Assembly (NCBI RefSeq): GCF_900117445.1
Contig: NZ_FPEJ01000001.1
Location: 486,501 to 550,500, forward strand
Direction: 5' to 3'
Length of the DNA: 64,000 nt
Source of the DNA: Hyphomicrobium sp. NDB2Meth4
GTDB lineage: Bacteria; Pseudomonadota; Alphaproteobacteria; Rhizobiales; Hyphomicrobiaceae
Part shown: piece by piece, positions 1 to 10,115 of the stretch
Layout of the letters: every line of letters starts with the position of its first letter
How positions within the stretch are numbered: the stretch's first letter is position 1
The notes under the pieces: model-generated
Told to the model about the DNA's origin: nothing
Database searches by the model: none
What the model saw: the letters and a program-made list of their open reading frames with translations, nothing else
Translations under genes and position numbers: made by a program

Positions 1-1499
1 CCGCCAGGCTGAATGACAGCGGTGGCTCCCGCCTCGGCTGCCGTCAGCAATCCATCCGCAAACGGGAAGAAGGCATCCGAGGCTACGACGGACCCGCGCG
101 TCAGCGGCTCGGACAATCCGAGTGCGGCAGCAGCATCTGCCGCTTTGGATGCGGCGATGCGCGAAGAATCCACCCGGCTCATCTGCCCTGCACCGATACC
201 CACGGTCGCCCCATCCTTCACGTAGACGATGGCGTTCGACTTCACGTGCTTTGCCACCTTGAACGCGAACAGCAGATCGGCCAGCTCCTGTTCACTCGGC
301 GCACGCTTGGTCACAACCTTGAGGTCAGACGCGGTTATCACGCCGTTGTCGCGCGACTGCACCAGCAATCCGCCTGCTAGCGACTTGACGAACGTGCCAG
401 CCGCACGCGGATCGGGAAGACCATCCGTCGTCAACAGTCGCAGGTTCTTCTTTGCCGCGAAGATCGCCTTCGCTTCCTCGCTCGCCGCCGGGGCAATCAC
501 CACCTCGGTGAAGATCTTGGTGATCTCCTCCGCGGCCTCCGCATCGATCAGACCGTTGAGCGCGATGATCCCGCCGAAGGCACTGACGGAATCGCAGCGC
601 AGCGCTTTGAGATAAGCGTCCTTCAGGCTCTCGCCGGTCGCCACCCCACACGGATTGGCGTGTTTGATGATCGCCACCGCCGGCTTGTCGACGCCGAACT
701 CCGCAACGAGCTCGAACGCCGCGTCCGTATCGTTGAGGTTGTTGTAGGACAGCTCCTTGCCCTGATGCTGCTGGGCCGAAGCAACGCCCGAACGCACATC
801 GCCCGAAGCATAGAATGCCGCCTGCTGATGCGGGTTCTCACCATAGCGCAGCGGCAGCTTCAGCCGTCCGCCGAACGAACGCCACGCGGGCATCTCATCG
901 CCCACCTCTTTCGCGAACCACTGGCTGATCGCCGCATCGTAGGCAGCCGTGCGTGCATACGCTTTGGCCGCCAGCTTGCGGCGTAGCTCCAGCGTCGTCG
1001 CACCATCGTTGGCGCGCATAGCTTCGAGCACGGCGTCATAGTCGGCCGGCTCCACCACAACGGTCACGCCCGCATGGTTCTTCGCCGCGCCGCGGATCAA
1101 CGCAGGCCCTCCGATGTCGATGTTCTCGATGCAGTCGTCAAAGTCGGCGCCCTTCGCCACCGTCGCCTCGAACGGATAAAGATTGACCACCAGGAGATCG
1201 ATCGGTGCGATGCCATGCGCAGCCGCCTGAGCCTCGTGATCGGCGTCGCCGCGGATCGCCAGCAGACCGCCGTGCACAGCTGGATGCAGTGTCTTCACGC
1301 GGCCATCCAGCATCTCCGGAAATCCGGTAACCTCGGACACGTCTTTCACCGCGAGCCCAGCCTCGCGCAGCGCCGCCGAGGTTCCACCTGTCGAGATCAG
1401 CTCGACGCCCATATCGACCAGAGCACGCGCAAACGGGATCAGCCCCGACTTGTCGGAGACAGAAAGAAGCGCGCGGGCAACGCGCGGGGCGGTGGTCAT
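1..1499 (-). CDS. purH: Bifunctional AICAR transformylase / IMP cyclohydrolase, 3' end beyond window
   Basis: Translating the minus strand from the ATG at 1499 gives a PurH protein (start [19 protein letters not shown]) open to the window edge. It performs the last two steps of IMP synthesis in the cytoplasm. The N-terminal MGS-like IMP cyclohydrolase domain has [14 protein letters not shown] and the [10 protein letters not shown] motif; the transformylase part has [13 protein letters not shown] and [10 protein letters not shown], carrying the family's Lys-His pair. The visible part is about 499 codons and ends in AVIQPGG. About 30 residues are missing relative to the usual ~530. The start overlaps the stop of the heparinase-like gene by 4 nt (ATGA), so the two are probably co-transcribed. 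Confidence 0.97.
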   Translation of the reverse strand, partial: MTTAPRVARALLSVSDKSGLIPFARALVDMGVELISTGGTSAALREAGLAVKDVSEVTGFPEMLDGRVKTLHPAVHGGLLAIRGDADHEAQAAAHGIAPIDLLVVNLYPFEATVAKGADFDDCIENIDIGGPALIRGAAKNHAGVTVVVEPADYDAVLEAMRANDGATTLELRRKLAAKAYARTAAYDAAISQWFAKEVGDEMPAWRSFGGRLKLPLRYGENPHQQAAFYASGDVRSGVASAQQHQGKELSYNNLNDTDAAFELVAEFGVDKPAVAIIKHANPCGVATGESLKDAYLKALRCDSVSAFGGIIALNGLIDAEAAEEITKIFTEVVIAPAASEEAKAIFAAKKNLRLLTTDGLPDPRAAGTFVKSLAGGLLVQSRDNGVITASDLKVVTKRAPSEQELADLLFAFKVAKHVKSNAIVYVKDGATVGIGAGQMSRVDSSRIAASKAADAAAALGLSEPLTRGSVVASDAFFPFADGLLTAAEAGATAVIQPG

Positions 1500-3214
1500 T
1501 CCAGATTTCCTTCCGGCAGTCGCTCAGCGACCCAATTCACTTCCGTTTCCCCGAAGGTCACGCCACGCAGCACGATTTGCTGCCGCGGCCGGGGTCCGGC
1601 ATTTTCGGCGAAATATACGCTCTCTTCGATGCTGAGAGCAGCGCCCTCGACGCTGAAACGCCAGCGCTGGCCGCCGGGCAGCGTTATAACGGCCTCGTCG
1701 AAGGCGTCGCCGCGGCCACAGCGCGCACTCGGCGCCAGATGGAAATGAATTGCGAACGGTAGATCGACGCGCAGGCGGATTTTGCCATTGAGCCCATCCA
1801 GCCGGTCACGCCCCTGAAGACGCAGGCCATCCGCCGTCAGTTGCAGCCGGCGGCTGTGAATGAGTTCATGCCGCCGGTAGTAACCATCATGGCTCGCCTC
1901 GAGGCTCACCCCATCGCCCTCCACGAGCTGCCACTCGACCCGCTCGGGATAGCGCAGGGGCGGAGCGCCGGTCAGCGCCTCGATCTTTCGATGTGTGATG
2001 AGCCGCGAGGACGATGTCTCAGCTAGCACCAGTGTGTTGTGGCTCGCGGTCGCACGCGCCGCCGGAAACCAATCGCCAGCAGCAGGCCCCGGCAACCCAC
2101 CGTTGACGAACAACAACTCTCGGCCATCGCTCATCTCAAACGACAGACAGCCAGCCTGCGCCTGCGAGGACTGCGCCAACGCAGGCGGTCGCCCCACATC
2201 CGCAATGATGGTGGTCGCGCCGCATTCGAGGCGCGCATATCCCGAAGCCCGCGCCTCACGCAGCGGCCCTAACGAGCCATCGTCATAGGCAGCAACGGTC
2301 GCCAGCGCCGCCGCTTCTGAACACCCAACGCCGTTGAACCGCGCCAGCATGCCATCACCCAGACGCAGATAACGCAGCATCGGCAGCATGTGCTCGAGCG
2401 TCTCGCTTACCCCGAGCGGCAACTTGCGATCACGCGCTGTGAAGCACTGGCATAGCGGCAGCAGATCGAGCAGCAGCTCCACCAGCAGAGCAGGGTTGCG
2501 CGTGATGTGTCCGCCATCGGCCAACACCTGCCACGACAGTTCCGCCGCGAGGTTCGCTTCAACATCGCGCAGCTTTTTGTCGTGTCCCGCCAGCGACAAC
2601 ACCGCAAAGGCCAGCGCCATGACAGCGAGCAGCCGCTCGTAGCCATCCGGCGCCTCACGCCACGTCGATGACAAATGCGCAAGCTGCCGCCCGAGGCTTC
2701 GGGTAATGGCCCCATAGGTTTCGGGATCGGCATCTTCCAAGAGGAAGTTTGCATGCGACAACCACGAGATCAGCCGGCGTGCGCTCACAGCAGGCGCCGC
2801 CGCTACACCCGTCCGCGCGTGCCCGAAGCGCAACGTCCATTCGAGCGCCAACCGACGCCCGGTTAGACGTGCTTCTTCGCTGCCCACCGCATCGAGATTG
2901 CGCAGCCACCCGAACCCGTGCAGCTCACTGGCCCACGCCGCGTTGGGCGCATCCGCTTCGAACGGCGAGCGTCCCTTGAGCATGAGGAGGCTACCGGCAA
3001 GACCGAACTGCCCATGCTCCAGCTCCGTCCAGAAGCTCGGATCGGCGGTGCGCAGGTCTTGGGGTACGATCAGCAGATACTCGACCGGCGTCCTCGCCGT
3101 GACCCAACGCTTCAGCGGCGTTGCGATGACGCTGGCGAACCCCGGCCGCCTGCCAGACTCGTCGACCGCGAGTGCAGCCTTGCGCAGCCGCTCCTTGAGC
3201 GTCAGTTCAGCCAT
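1496..3214 (-). CDS. Heparinase II/III family protein
   Basis: A 572-residue protein. The N-terminal ~270 residues are helical, as in alginate/heparin lyase toroids. The C-terminal half is beta-rich and includes [15 protein letters not shown], a stretch typical of the Heparinase II/III C-terminal domain. Family members cleave uronic-acid polysaccharides by beta-elimination, but the substrate of this alphaproteobacterial branch is not known to me. No clear signal peptide is seen at the start [15 protein letters not shown]. It lies between rsmB and purH on the same strand and overlaps purH by 4 nt. That neighbourhood suggests a housekeeping rather than a catabolic role; this is inference. Confidence 0.85.
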   Translation of the reverse strand: MAELTLKERLRKAALAVDESGRRPGFASVIATPLKRWVTARTPVEYLLIVPQDLRTADPSFWTELEHGQFGLAGSLLMLKGRSPFEADAPNAAWASELHGFGWLRNLDAVGSEEARLTGRRLALEWTLRFGHARTGVAAAPAVSARRLISWLSHANFLLEDADPETYGAITRSLGRQLAHLSSTWREAPDGYERLLAVMALAFAVLSLAGHDKKLRDVEANLAAELSWQVLADGGHITRNPALLVELLLDLLPLCQCFTARDRKLPLGVSETLEHMLPMLRYLRLGDGMLARFNGVGCSEAAALATVAAYDDGSLGPLREARASGYARLECGATTIIADVGRPPALAQSSQAQAGCLSFEMSDGRELLFVNGGLPGPAAGDWFPAARATASHNTLVLAETSSSRLITHRKIEALTGAPPLRYPERVEWQLVEGDGVSLEASHDGYYRRHELIHSRRLQLTADGLRLQGRDRLDGLNGKIRLRVDLPFAIHFHLAPSARCGRGDAFDEAVITLPGGQRWRFSVEGAALSIEESVYFAENAGPRPRQQIVLRGVTFGETEVNWVAERLPEGNLE

Positions 3215-3350
3215 GCGAGCCCCGCAGCGCCCACCCGGCTCGGGCAGGCCTCGATGTGTCTACCACCATAGGTTCGGGTTAGCGCCGCTCATCGGCCAAC
3301 ACAAGGCACGGACGTCCCATGCCTGTGCGCAGATTGCGATTGGCTGCGGA

Positions 3351-4745
3351 TCAACCGTTGAGAACGAGCCGCGCGGCATAAAATCCGTCGAGCCCGGACA
3401 ACTCCGGCTGTGCAAAAGACAGATGCGAGGGGAGCGTGCGCAGATCGCCGTCACGCGTCAGCCACTCCGCAGCCACACCTGATTCGCCCGCCACGATCGG
3501 CCGGCGCTTGAAGTTCGGATGCCGCTCAAGAAAGCGCACGATCTGATTCGCACCCTCTTCCGGCTCTAAAGAGCACGTGCAGTAGAGCAGCGTGCCGCCG
3601 GGCACGAGCATTCCCGCAGCATTATCGAGCAGCCGCTCCTGTATCTCCGCCAGCGCTGCGACATCCTCGGGCCGCTTCAGCCGCAGAATGTCGGGGTGCC
3701 GCCGGATCGTGCCGGTCGCCGTGCACGGCGCATCGAGCAGCACCGCATCGAAGCGGCGCTCGGGAGACCACGTTCCCGCATCGGCCTCGACAAGCTCCGC
3801 GTTGAGATGCAGTCGTTCGAGGTTCGCACGCAAGCGCTGCAGCCGCGTGCCCGCGAGATCAAGCGCGGTGACATGCGCCCCGGCGGCAGCAAGCTGCGCC
3901 GTCTTTCCGCCCGGAGCCGCGCACAGGTCGACGACCGATTTATTCGCTACATCGCCGAGAAGTCGCGCCGGCAACGCTGCGGCCGCATCCTGCACCCACC
4001 ACGCGCCTTCCGCGAACCCTGGGAGCGCGTCGACGCGCCCGCCCGCCGCAAGCCGCACCGAACCTGTCGGCAGAAGTGTGCCTCCAAGACGTTCGGCCCA
4101 CACTTCCGGCTCCGATTTGACGCTGACGTCCAGGGGCGCTTCGTTCAGCGAGGCGACTGCGATCGCCCGCGCCGCCTCCGCTCCATAAGCCGCCATCCAG
4201 CGCTGAAGCATCCACGCCGGAATGTTGAGCGCTACAGCGTCCTGCTGCTCCAGCGCCGCCTTGCCTTCGCGGCCCGCACGCCGAAGCAAAGCGTTGACCA
4301 GCTTGTCATAGCGCCCGGCATGGCGGTCCCGACGCGCCTGATCGACCGCAAGACCGACCGCAGCGTGCGGCGGTGTATCGAGAAGCAGAAGCTGCGCCGC
4401 ACCCGACAACAGGATCGGCCATAGCGCGCCCTGCTTCTTCGGCAACGGCTTCTCGAGATAGCCGTTGAGGATGGCTTCGAGCTGGCCCAGACGCCTCAGC
4501 ACTGTAGACGCGATAAGACGAGCGAGTGCCCGATCGCGCGGCTCCAGTGTGCTCGATTGAAACTCCTTCGTCAGCGCTCCGTCGAACGCATGGCCTTCGT
4601 TCAACACCACACTCAGCAAGCGCACTGCCGCTTCACGCGCTGGTAAGCCCGGCGGCAGCGGGGCACTCGGCTTAGATTGTCGAGGCTGCGAATGGGCACG
4701 CCGCGGTTTCTGAATGATCGACGTGCCGCCCTTCGCCACTTGCAT
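3351..4745 (-). CDS. rsmB: 16S rRNA m5C methyltransferase, RsmB/NOP family
   Basis: SAM-dependent cytosine-5 methyltransferase, by family acting on C967 of 16S rRNA. An N-terminal NusB-like helical domain (about residues 35-165) precedes a Rossmann methyltransferase domain. Motif I VVDLCAAPGGKTAQLA is near residue 270, the DAPCTATGTIRRHPD motif with one conserved Cys is near 337, and the TCSLEPEEGANQ motif with the catalytic Cys is near 385. The chosen ATG at 4745 overlaps the htpX stop as TGATG, pointing to translational coupling. An ATG at 4790 would add 15 residues lying inside htpX and is less likely. The lead of ~30 residues is basic and disordered. Confidence 0.93.
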   Translation of the reverse strand: MQVAKGGTSIIQKPRRAHSQPRQSKPSAPLPPGLPAREAAVRLLSVVLNEGHAFDGALTKEFQSSTLEPRDRALARLIASTVLRRLGQLEAILNGYLEKPLPKKQGALWPILLSGAAQLLLLDTPPHAAVGLAVDQARRDRHAGRYDKLVNALLRRAGREGKAALEQQDAVALNIPAWMLQRWMAAYGAEAARAIAVASLNEAPLDVSVKSEPEVWAERLGGTLLPTGSVRLAAGGRVDALPGFAEGAWWVQDAAAALPARLLGDVANKSVVDLCAAPGGKTAQLAAAGAHVTALDLAGTRLQRLRANLERLHLNAELVEADAGTWSPERRFDAVLLDAPCTATGTIRRHPDILRLKRPEDVAALAEIQERLLDNAAGMLVPGGTLLYCTCSLEPEEGANQIVRFLERHPNFKRRPIVAGESGVAAEWLTRDGDLRTLPSHLSFAQPELSGLDGFYAARLVLNG

Positions 4746-5695
4746 CAACCCCACGGACCGCGCGACGCCGAGCGCGCGCCCTGTGACCACGGCCCGTCTG
4801 ACGTGTCGCCATGATCATCCCCACGAGGAATACCCGTCTGCCCCATCTGCCGCGCCAATGCCTCGAGCGCCGCGATGCGGTTCTCGGTGTTGGGATGCGT
4901 CGAGAACAGGTTGTCCATGCCGCGCCCCGACAGTGGGTTGATGATGAACAGCGAGGCGGTCGCCGGTGCGGCCTCCGCCTCCTCGTTGGGGATGCGGTGC
5001 GCATAGCCCTGAATTTTCGAAAGCGCCGACGCCAGCGACAGCGGGCTGCCGGAAATCTCCGCACCGTTGCGGTCGGCAACGTATTCGCGCGAGCGGCTGA
5101 TCGCCATTTGCACCAGCATCGCTGCCAGCGGAGCAATCAAAATCGCCACCAGCGATCCGATCACGCCCGGGCCCGAATTTCCATCGCGGTTGCCGCCGAA
5201 CAGCATGCCGAATTGCATGTACTGCGCCAGCATGGAAATGGCACCACCGATCGCCGCCGCGATGGTCATCGTCAGCGTATCGTGGTTCTTGATGTGCGCC
5301 AGCTCGTGCGCCATCACACCCGCCAGCTCGTCAGGCCGCATGGCCTGCAGCAGGCCGGTCGAAGCGCACACCGCAGCATTCGCCGGATTGCGCCCCGTCG
5401 CGAATGCATTCGGCTGGGGGCTGTCCATGACGTAGACGCGCGGCATCGGAAGCCCGGCACGCTGCGCCAGGTGCCGCACGATCCCGTAGTATTCCGGCGC
5501 CGTCCGCTCGTCGACCTCGTGCGCGCCATACATGCGCAGCACCATCTTGTCGGAGTTCCAGTAGCTAAAGAAGTTCATCCCCATCGCCAGGATGAACGCG
5601 AACACCATACCGGTCTGTCCGCCAACCAAAGCGCCCAGCGCCACGAAGATCGCGGTCAGCACCGCGAGAAGCATGGCCGTCTTGACGTAGTTCAT
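4745..5695 (-). CDS. htpX: Membrane zinc metalloprotease HtpX
   Basis: M48 family inner-membrane protease of about 316 residues that degrades misfolded membrane proteins. Two N-terminal membrane segments lie within residues 5-48, the zinc site HELAH is near residue 128, and two further hydrophobic segments follow it. The downstream glutamate ligand lies in [15 protein letters not shown]. The C-terminal ~30 residues (rich in Gly, Asp and Ser) are poorly conserved. The frame is open further upstream to 6022, but the start [16 protein letters not shown] matches the family and sits 107 nt from the divergent SDHAF4-like gene. First gene of the htpX-rsmB-heparinase-purH run. Confidence 0.95.
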   Translation of the reverse strand: MNYVKTAMLLAVLTAIFVALGALVGGQTGMVFAFILAMGMNFFSYWNSDKMVLRMYGAHEVDERTAPEYYGIVRHLAQRAGLPMPRVYVMDSPQPNAFATGRNPANAAVCASTGLLQAMRPDELAGVMAHELAHIKNHDTLTMTIAAAIGGAISMLAQYMQFGMLFGGNRDGNSGPGVIGSLVAILIAPLAAMLVQMAISRSREYVADRNGAEISGSPLSLASALSKIQGYAHRIPNEEAEAAPATASLFIINPLSGRGMDNLFSTHPNTENRIAALEALARQMGQTGIPRGDDHGDTSDGPWSQGARSASRGPWG

Positions 5696-5802
5696 TGTTG
5701 TCGCAGCTCCGCCTTCAGCAACCAGAGAGATGCTATATGGAGAGGGACTTTGGCAACCACCAGTCCCGCCCATCAGTCCCGATCCGAGGCCCGTTGCGAG
5801 AC

Positions 5803-5991
5803 ATGAGCACGAACACTGATAAGCGACCGTTGACGCCTGCCGCCGAGCGCGCCCTGGCCGAGGCAGAGGCTCGCCGCAAGGCACGCGAAGAAAACCAGAA
5901 AAAGCCTGCTCCCGAGGTTGGCGGCCGTGACGGCCCCGATCCCGCCCGCTATGGCGACTGGGAAAAAGGCGGCATCGCTTCCGACTTCTGA
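5803..5991 (+). CDS. DUF1674 protein, SDHAF4-like succinate dehydrogenase assembly factor
   Basis: A 62-residue protein starting [19 protein letters not shown] charged Ala/Lys/Glu helix is followed by the C-terminal signature [17 protein letters not shown], diagnostic of DUF1674. In mitochondria the homologous SDHAF4/Sdh8 binds flavinylated SdhA during complex II assembly; the same role here is inferred from homology. Transcribed divergently from htpX. An upstream in-frame start at 5695 would overlap the htpX start and gives a non-conserved leader, so it was rejected. Confidence 0.88.
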   Translation: MSTNTDKRPLTPAAERALAEAEARRKAREENQKKPAPEVGGRDGPDPARYGDWEKGGIASDF

Positions 5992-6080
5992 CATCGCTCT
6001 GTCTCGGCGCGGCCGTCTCCATTGTTGGCGGCCTGCGCCAAAGGCTGTAGTCAATTGTTAACAGCCTTCAGGAACTCCCA

Positions 6081-6791
6081 ATGCGCCGCCGCGGCCTGAC
6101 CTTCCTTCGCGCCTTTCTTGCCCTGCTCCTGGCGCTCGTCGCCTTTGCCGCGTTCTGGTTCGGCATCGTGCCGCAGCGTTACGCGCCCTTTGCACCCATC
6201 TCACTGGAAGACCCGCCGCACTGGTTCGTCGACTTCAGGCTCGCCGCGCTGCGCCGCGATCCCCAGCAATGCGCAGCGATCCTGAACGCCCCGCACATCC
6301 TGGCGACCCCCATTGCCGATAAGGTCCAGACCAACGGCTGCGGTTGGACCAATGCCGTGCGCGTCGCTGAAGTCGCCGGCGCCGAGATCGGGCTGGGGCA
6401 GCTCACGTGCGAGGCCGCCACTGCGCTGGCCTTATGGATGGAGTACGGCGTGCAGCCGCTCGCCAACCAGATGTTCGGCAGCCGCGTCGCCTGGGTACAG
6501 GACATGGGCACTTACAACTGCCGAAACATCATCGGCAACAAGCGCTGGATCGACATGCGCAGCCAGCACTCGTTCGCCAACGCGGTCGACATCGGCGCCT
6601 TTCGCCTCGCGAACGGCAAGCAGATGAGCATCACCGCCGACTATAAGCGTGACACCCCTGAGGGCCGCTTCCTGCGCGAAGCTCACCGCCGCGCCTGCTA
6701 CTATTTCCGCGTCGCGATCGGACCTGAGTTCAACGAGGCGCATCACGACCATTTGCACCTCGACCGCGGCACGCTCGTCAGCTGCAAGTAG
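6081..6791 (+). CDS. Extensin-like family protein with membrane anchor
   Basis: A 236-residue protein with a hydrophobic N-terminal segment (about residues 9-27) that may anchor it to the inner membrane or act as a signal sequence. The rest matches the extensin-like C-terminal domain of Proteobacteria. Motifs RSQHSFANAVDIGAF and HHDHLHLD resemble the zinc ligands of LAS/VanY-type peptidoglycan peptidases, so a cell-wall peptidase role is plausible but not shown. Cysteines (QQCAAIL, GCGW, LTCEAA, YNCRN, RACYY, VSCK) suggest periplasmic disulfides. AGGA lies 7 nt before the ATG. It ends 1 nt from the convergent NmrA-like gene. Confidence 0.85.
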   Translation: MRRRGLTFLRAFLALLLALVAFAAFWFGIVPQRYAPFAPISLEDPPHWFVDFRLAALRRDPQQCAAILNAPHILATPIADKVQTNGCGWTNAVRVAEVAGAEIGLGQLTCEAATALALWMEYGVQPLANQMFGSRVAWVQDMGTYNCRNIIGNKRWIDMRSQHSFANAVDIGAFRLANGKQMSITADYKRDTPEGRFLREAHRRACYYFRVAIGPEFNEAHHDHLHLDRGTLVSCK

Positions 6792-6792
6792 C

Positions 6793-7665
6793 CTAAGCAG
6801 CCTTGCTGCCCCGGCGCGCAAAGTCTTCGATCGTAGTCGTCGGAGCGCCGAGCTCGTCCCAGGTCTCCTGCGCCTTGAATGTCTCCGGATAGTTCAGCAC
6901 CGCGTGCATGATGCGCGCGTTGAAATCGAGTTCGCGCGAGAACAGCCCGCCGAGCCTCACGAGCCACAACGGCACACGCGTGATTTGCAGCCGCCCGCCC
7001 GTAGCCCCGACATACCGTTCCGCCGCTTCATCGTAGGTCAGCGGTTGAGGTCCCTGGATGACGTACTCACGCCCCGCGGCCGACGGCAAAGCGAACGCCT
7101 TCGCAACCTGGCGCCCATAATCGTCGCCCGCGATCCAATAGTTGGGATGCTTCGCACGTCCCAGCATCATCATCCGCGTCCCGACGACGTGCCGCTGTTT
7201 CAGCGTCTCCATGAAGTTCGACGGATAGAAGATTGTATACGCGATGCCCGACGCTTTGATGCGCGCGAGCGCCTCGCGCCAGATATCGATCACCCACCAG
7301 CGGCTGTCCGTGTCGTGCACCAGCGCAGAGAGGTACCCAATGCGCCCAACTCCCGCATCGCGCGCTGCCGCAAGAATGTTTTCCAGTCCCTGCTTTTCAG
7401 TGTGAAAATCACCCGGCGCTTCGCCCGGCGCTACCGACAAGCTGAGGTAGATGGCGTCCTGCCCCGCGAGGCCGCGCCGCAGGCCAGCAACGTCCCGCAC
7501 ATCCGCCTCGACGACAGCGACTTTGCTTGGAAGCACGCGCCGCGCCTTGTCGGGGTTACGCACCAGCGCGGTCACCTCGAAGCCAGCGTCGGCCAGCGCT
7601 CGTACGACCGGCAGCCCTAGCATTCCCGTGGCGCCGATCACGGCAATCTTGCGGATAGGTTTCAT
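6793..7665 (-). CDS. NAD(P)-binding NmrA/SDR-a family protein
   Basis: A 290-residue atypical short-chain dehydrogenase starting MKPIRKIAVIGATGMLGLP. The glycine-rich GATGMLG nucleotide-binding loop is at residues ~11-17, followed by TALVRNPDKARR, typical of NmrA/NDUFA9-like proteins. YTIFYPSNFMETL and the later GDDYGRQVAKAF also fit the family. The substrate is unknown; members can be sensors, chaperones or reductases. The ATG at 7665 overlaps the TGA of the upstream FAD oxidoreductase gene by 4 nt, so the two are likely one transcript. Confidence 0.85.
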   Translation of the reverse strand: MKPIRKIAVIGATGMLGLPVVRALADAGFEVTALVRNPDKARRVLPSKVAVVEADVRDVAGLRRGLAGQDAIYLSLSVAPGEAPGDFHTEKQGLENILAAARDAGVGRIGYLSALVHDTDSRWWVIDIWREALARIKASGIAYTIFYPSNFMETLKQRHVVGTRMMMLGRAKHPNYWIAGDDYGRQVAKAFALPSAAGREYVIQGPQPLTYDEAAERYVGATGGRLQITRVPLWLVRLGGLFSRELDFNARIMHAVLNYPETFKAQETWDELGAPTTTIEDFARRGSKAA

Positions 7666-9020
7666 GGCTGCGTCGCACCCCGATCGCACCACCAGTCGTC
7701 GAGCGCCATCGCCGCTGTAACCGCCTTGGCGCCCAGTGACCCGATGGGCTCGGGCGGCAGCGGCAGCGACCGCCTGTTGACGAACCACAGATCCGTGAGG
7801 TCGGTTTTCTTGTCGAGGATCAAGTCGCGCAGGATGCGTCCGTTCATGTGTGCCAGCGCAACGCCGTGCCCCGTGCAGCCAACCGAATAGGCAGCGGCGC
7901 CACCATGCAGCGTACCGATCTGAGGCGTTGAATCCGCCGTCACCGAGAAGGCCCCGCCCCAGCGATGCGCAATCTTGATACCGGCCAATCCGGGAAATGT
8001 CGTCGCGATGAATTCCTCCAGATGCCGCCAGGCCGCAGGATGCGTGTCATGATTCATGCGGCCACCGAGCGGCACGAACCCCGGCCCGCCACCCATAAGC
8101 AGCCGGTTGTCTGGCGTCAGGCGATAGAAGTGCATGAAGTTGCGGCCATCCTCGACGCCCTCGCGCCCCGCCCATCCGATCGATGCTCGCTGCGCCTCGC
8201 TCAATGGCTCCGTCACGACGATGAACACGAATGCCGGCAGCTGCTTTAAACGCATGCCGGGAATGAGGTGCGTATAGCCATTCGATGCAAACACGACCTT
8301 TTCCGCAGTCACAGTCGCGCCGTTGCTCTCCAGGCGAAACCTGCCGCCCTCGCGGCGCACATTCTTCACTGGCGAATTCTCGTAGATCTTCGCGCCCGCG
8401 CTCTGCGCCACGCCCGCGAGCCCATCAACCCACTTGCGCGGATTGATGAGACCGCATCCCGGCTCGACCATCGCGCCGAGATACGTCGGCGAGTGCACAC
8501 GCGCACTGAGTTCCTCGGGACCGATCCACTGATGCCCGTGGATACCGAGCGCTTCCAGCGTCGCAATCTCGTCCCTGATGCGCGCCGCATACCGCGGCGT
8601 CGTCGCCACCTTCAGAAATCCGCTTCGCTGGTAATCGCAATCGAGCGCGTGTTCTTCCAGCATCGTCTCAAGTGCCGCGATCGAGCGCTCCATATGCGCA
8701 TGCGCAGCGCGCACCTTCTCCGCGCCATGCAGCGTCTTCATGAGGCCCAGCGACGCGCCGAACAACGTCATCACGAAGCCGGCGTTACGCCCGCTCGCAC
8801 CGTACCCGACCGTCTCGCTTTCCAGCACTGCCACATTCAGCGACGGGTCGGCTGCCTTCAGATGATATGCCGTTGAAAGCCCGGTGTACCCTGCACCTAC
8901 GATCGCAACATCGACCGACACGTCACAGTCAATCTTGCGCCCCGGCGCACGTGTGACCTTGCTGCGGTCCCAATAATTGTCCGCGCGCAAATGTGTCTCG
9001 GCAGCCATGCGATCATCCAT
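7662..9020 (-). CDS. FAD-dependent amine/amino-acid oxidoreductase, DAO family
   Basis: About 450 residues. The N-terminal FAD-binding Rossmann motif VAIVGAGYTGLSTAYHL is near residue 38, and the glycine pattern ASGRNAGFV after it is typical of glycine oxidase / gamma-glutamylputrescine oxidase relatives (OrdL/PuuB type). The C-terminal YSVGCTGHGVALAHMNGR fits the DAO family FAD-contact region. It probably oxidises a secondary amine or amino acid; the substrate is not deducible. The start is uncertain: ATG 9020, ATG 9008 and GTG 9056 are all possible, and none has a strong ribosome binding site. Confidence 0.85.
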   Translation of the reverse strand: MDDRMAAETHLRADNYWDRSKVTRAPGRKIDCDVSVDVAIVGAGYTGLSTAYHLKAADPSLNVAVLESETVGYGASGRNAGFVMTLFGASLGLMKTLHGAEKVRAAHAHMERSIAALETMLEEHALDCDYQRSGFLKVATTPRYAARIRDEIATLEALGIHGHQWIGPEELSARVHSPTYLGAMVEPGCGLINPRKWVDGLAGVAQSAGAKIYENSPVKNVRREGGRFRLESNGATVTAEKVVFASNGYTHLIPGMRLKQLPAFVFIVVTEPLSEAQRASIGWAGREGVEDGRNFMHFYRLTPDNRLLMGGGPGFVPLGGRMNHDTHPAAWRHLEEFIATTFPGLAGIKIAHRWGGAFSVTADSTPQIGTLHGGAAAYSVGCTGHGVALAHMNGRILRDLILDKKTDLTDLWFVNRRSLPLPPEPIGSLGAKAVTAAMALDDWWCDRGATQP

Positions 9021-9092
9021 ACTTTGAAAATTGGTGCGGCCGTGCAATGCACTCACCCTAGCACAGCCCGCTGGGCAGTCATTCGACTGCCC

Positions 9093-9950
9093 TTAAGCCG
9101 CGACCGGCATCGCCGGCGACGCGATATTGCGGACTTCTTCGACGATGCGGGCCACGAACGCGCGCGTGCTTTCGACCACCACATGGCGCTGCTTGTCGAG
9201 CGTCACCATGTGATAGCTGTCGTTCAGCACCACGAGGTCGACCTGACCCGTCAATTCGCCCTTGAGGTACTCGGCATTGTTGATGGCTGCGTAATCATCT
9301 TCCAGCGAGTGCACGATCAGCGTCGGCTGCTTCACGCGCGGGAGGAGCTTCTTCGCAGCATCAACCATGCGGCGATGCTCGAGAACCATCGTCGCGGGGA
9401 CACCGGCGCGGCCGTATTCGCAGCCCTCACCAGAAAGGGCCTGCTGCACGAACTGGCGCACGCGGGGGCACTTGATGCCGAGCGAAGCAGCGTCCGGGAA
9501 AGTCATAAAGCCAGCGAACCAGCGCGACCGCACCAGCTTGAACAGCCGCGCCGTCCACGGCATCGCCCAGCCATTCATCCACAGCGTCGGCGAGAACAAG
9601 GACACGCCCTGCACCTTGCCGGGGTTCCGCGCGGCGAGATGGAGGCCGAGGATGGCACCCATGCAGAGACCGCCGACGATGACCGTGTCGCACTCGCGGC
9701 GGAGATCGATCAGGGCCGCACGCGCCGACATGTACCAATCCTGCCAGCTGCCGGTGTTTTCGTTGCCGTGTCCAGCGAGCTGGGGAACGTGCACGGTGTA
9801 GCCAGCGCGGGACAGCCCCATGGCGACGAAGCGCATCTCAGCGGGCGTACCGCACAGCCCGTGCAACAAGAGCACGCCAACCCTGCCACCCTCGAAACGC
9901 AAACCCTTGGAAGCCGTGTCCTTCGACGTCGTGTGCAGGGTGGCGGTCAT
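9093..9950 (-). CDS. Alpha/beta hydrolase (carboxylesterase-like) with Cys nucleophile
   Basis: A 285-residue alpha/beta hydrolase related to Est30-type carboxylesterases. The oxyanion-side motif LLLHGLCGTPAEM, the nucleophile elbow GGLCMGA, the acid in HSLEDDYA and the histidine in SYHMVTLD are all visible. The elbow carries Cys96 where most relatives have Ser; the codon is TGC at 9663-9665. Cys nucleophiles occur in dienelactone hydrolases. No signal peptide, so cytoplasmic. The substrate is unknown. It is a single gene between the DAO oxidoreductase and acs, both on the same strand, with 70-165 nt gaps. Confidence 0.85.
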   Translation of the reverse strand: MTATLHTTSKDTASKGLRFEGGRVGVLLLHGLCGTPAEMRFVAMGLSRAGYTVHVPQLAGHGNENTGSWQDWYMSARAALIDLRRECDTVIVGGLCMGAILGLHLAARNPGKVQGVSLFSPTLWMNGWAMPWTARLFKLVRSRWFAGFMTFPDAASLGIKCPRVRQFVQQALSGEGCEYGRAGVPATMVLEHRRMVDAAKKLLPRVKQPTLIVHSLEDDYAAINNAEYLKGELTGQVDLVVLNDSYHMVTLDKQRHVVVESTRAFVARIVEEVRNIASPAMPVAA

Positions 9951-10049
9951 GGCGCTGTCTCCTCATTCGATGAAGACAGGCTATGGGGACGGCCGCCGCG
10001 CCGCTGTTCCGCGCGGGACTCGGGCCAGATCTATTGAGAAGGCGAGACT

Positions 10050-10082
10050 GAAAAGCGAAAGGGCGCCCCGCAGAGCGCCCTT
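10050..10082 (-). terminator. Intrinsic terminator downstream of acs
   Basis: A perfect 8-bp stem, aagggcgc (10059-10066) with gcgccctt (10075-10082), closes an 8-nt loop. Read on the minus strand it is followed by CGCTTTTCAG, a short U-tract. It lies 34 nt past the acs stop and before the esterase gene. There is no T-run on the plus side, so I assign it to acs. Confidence 0.6.
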
Positions 10083-10115
10083 CCCTTCACCACAATACCA
10101 ATGAATTACGGCAGC

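Noticed and set aside
36-54. Haem attachment by the CxC of the small secreted protein (gene at 21207; the numbers given here are residues).
   Set aside because: The motif lacks the CxxCH pattern needed for c-type haem.
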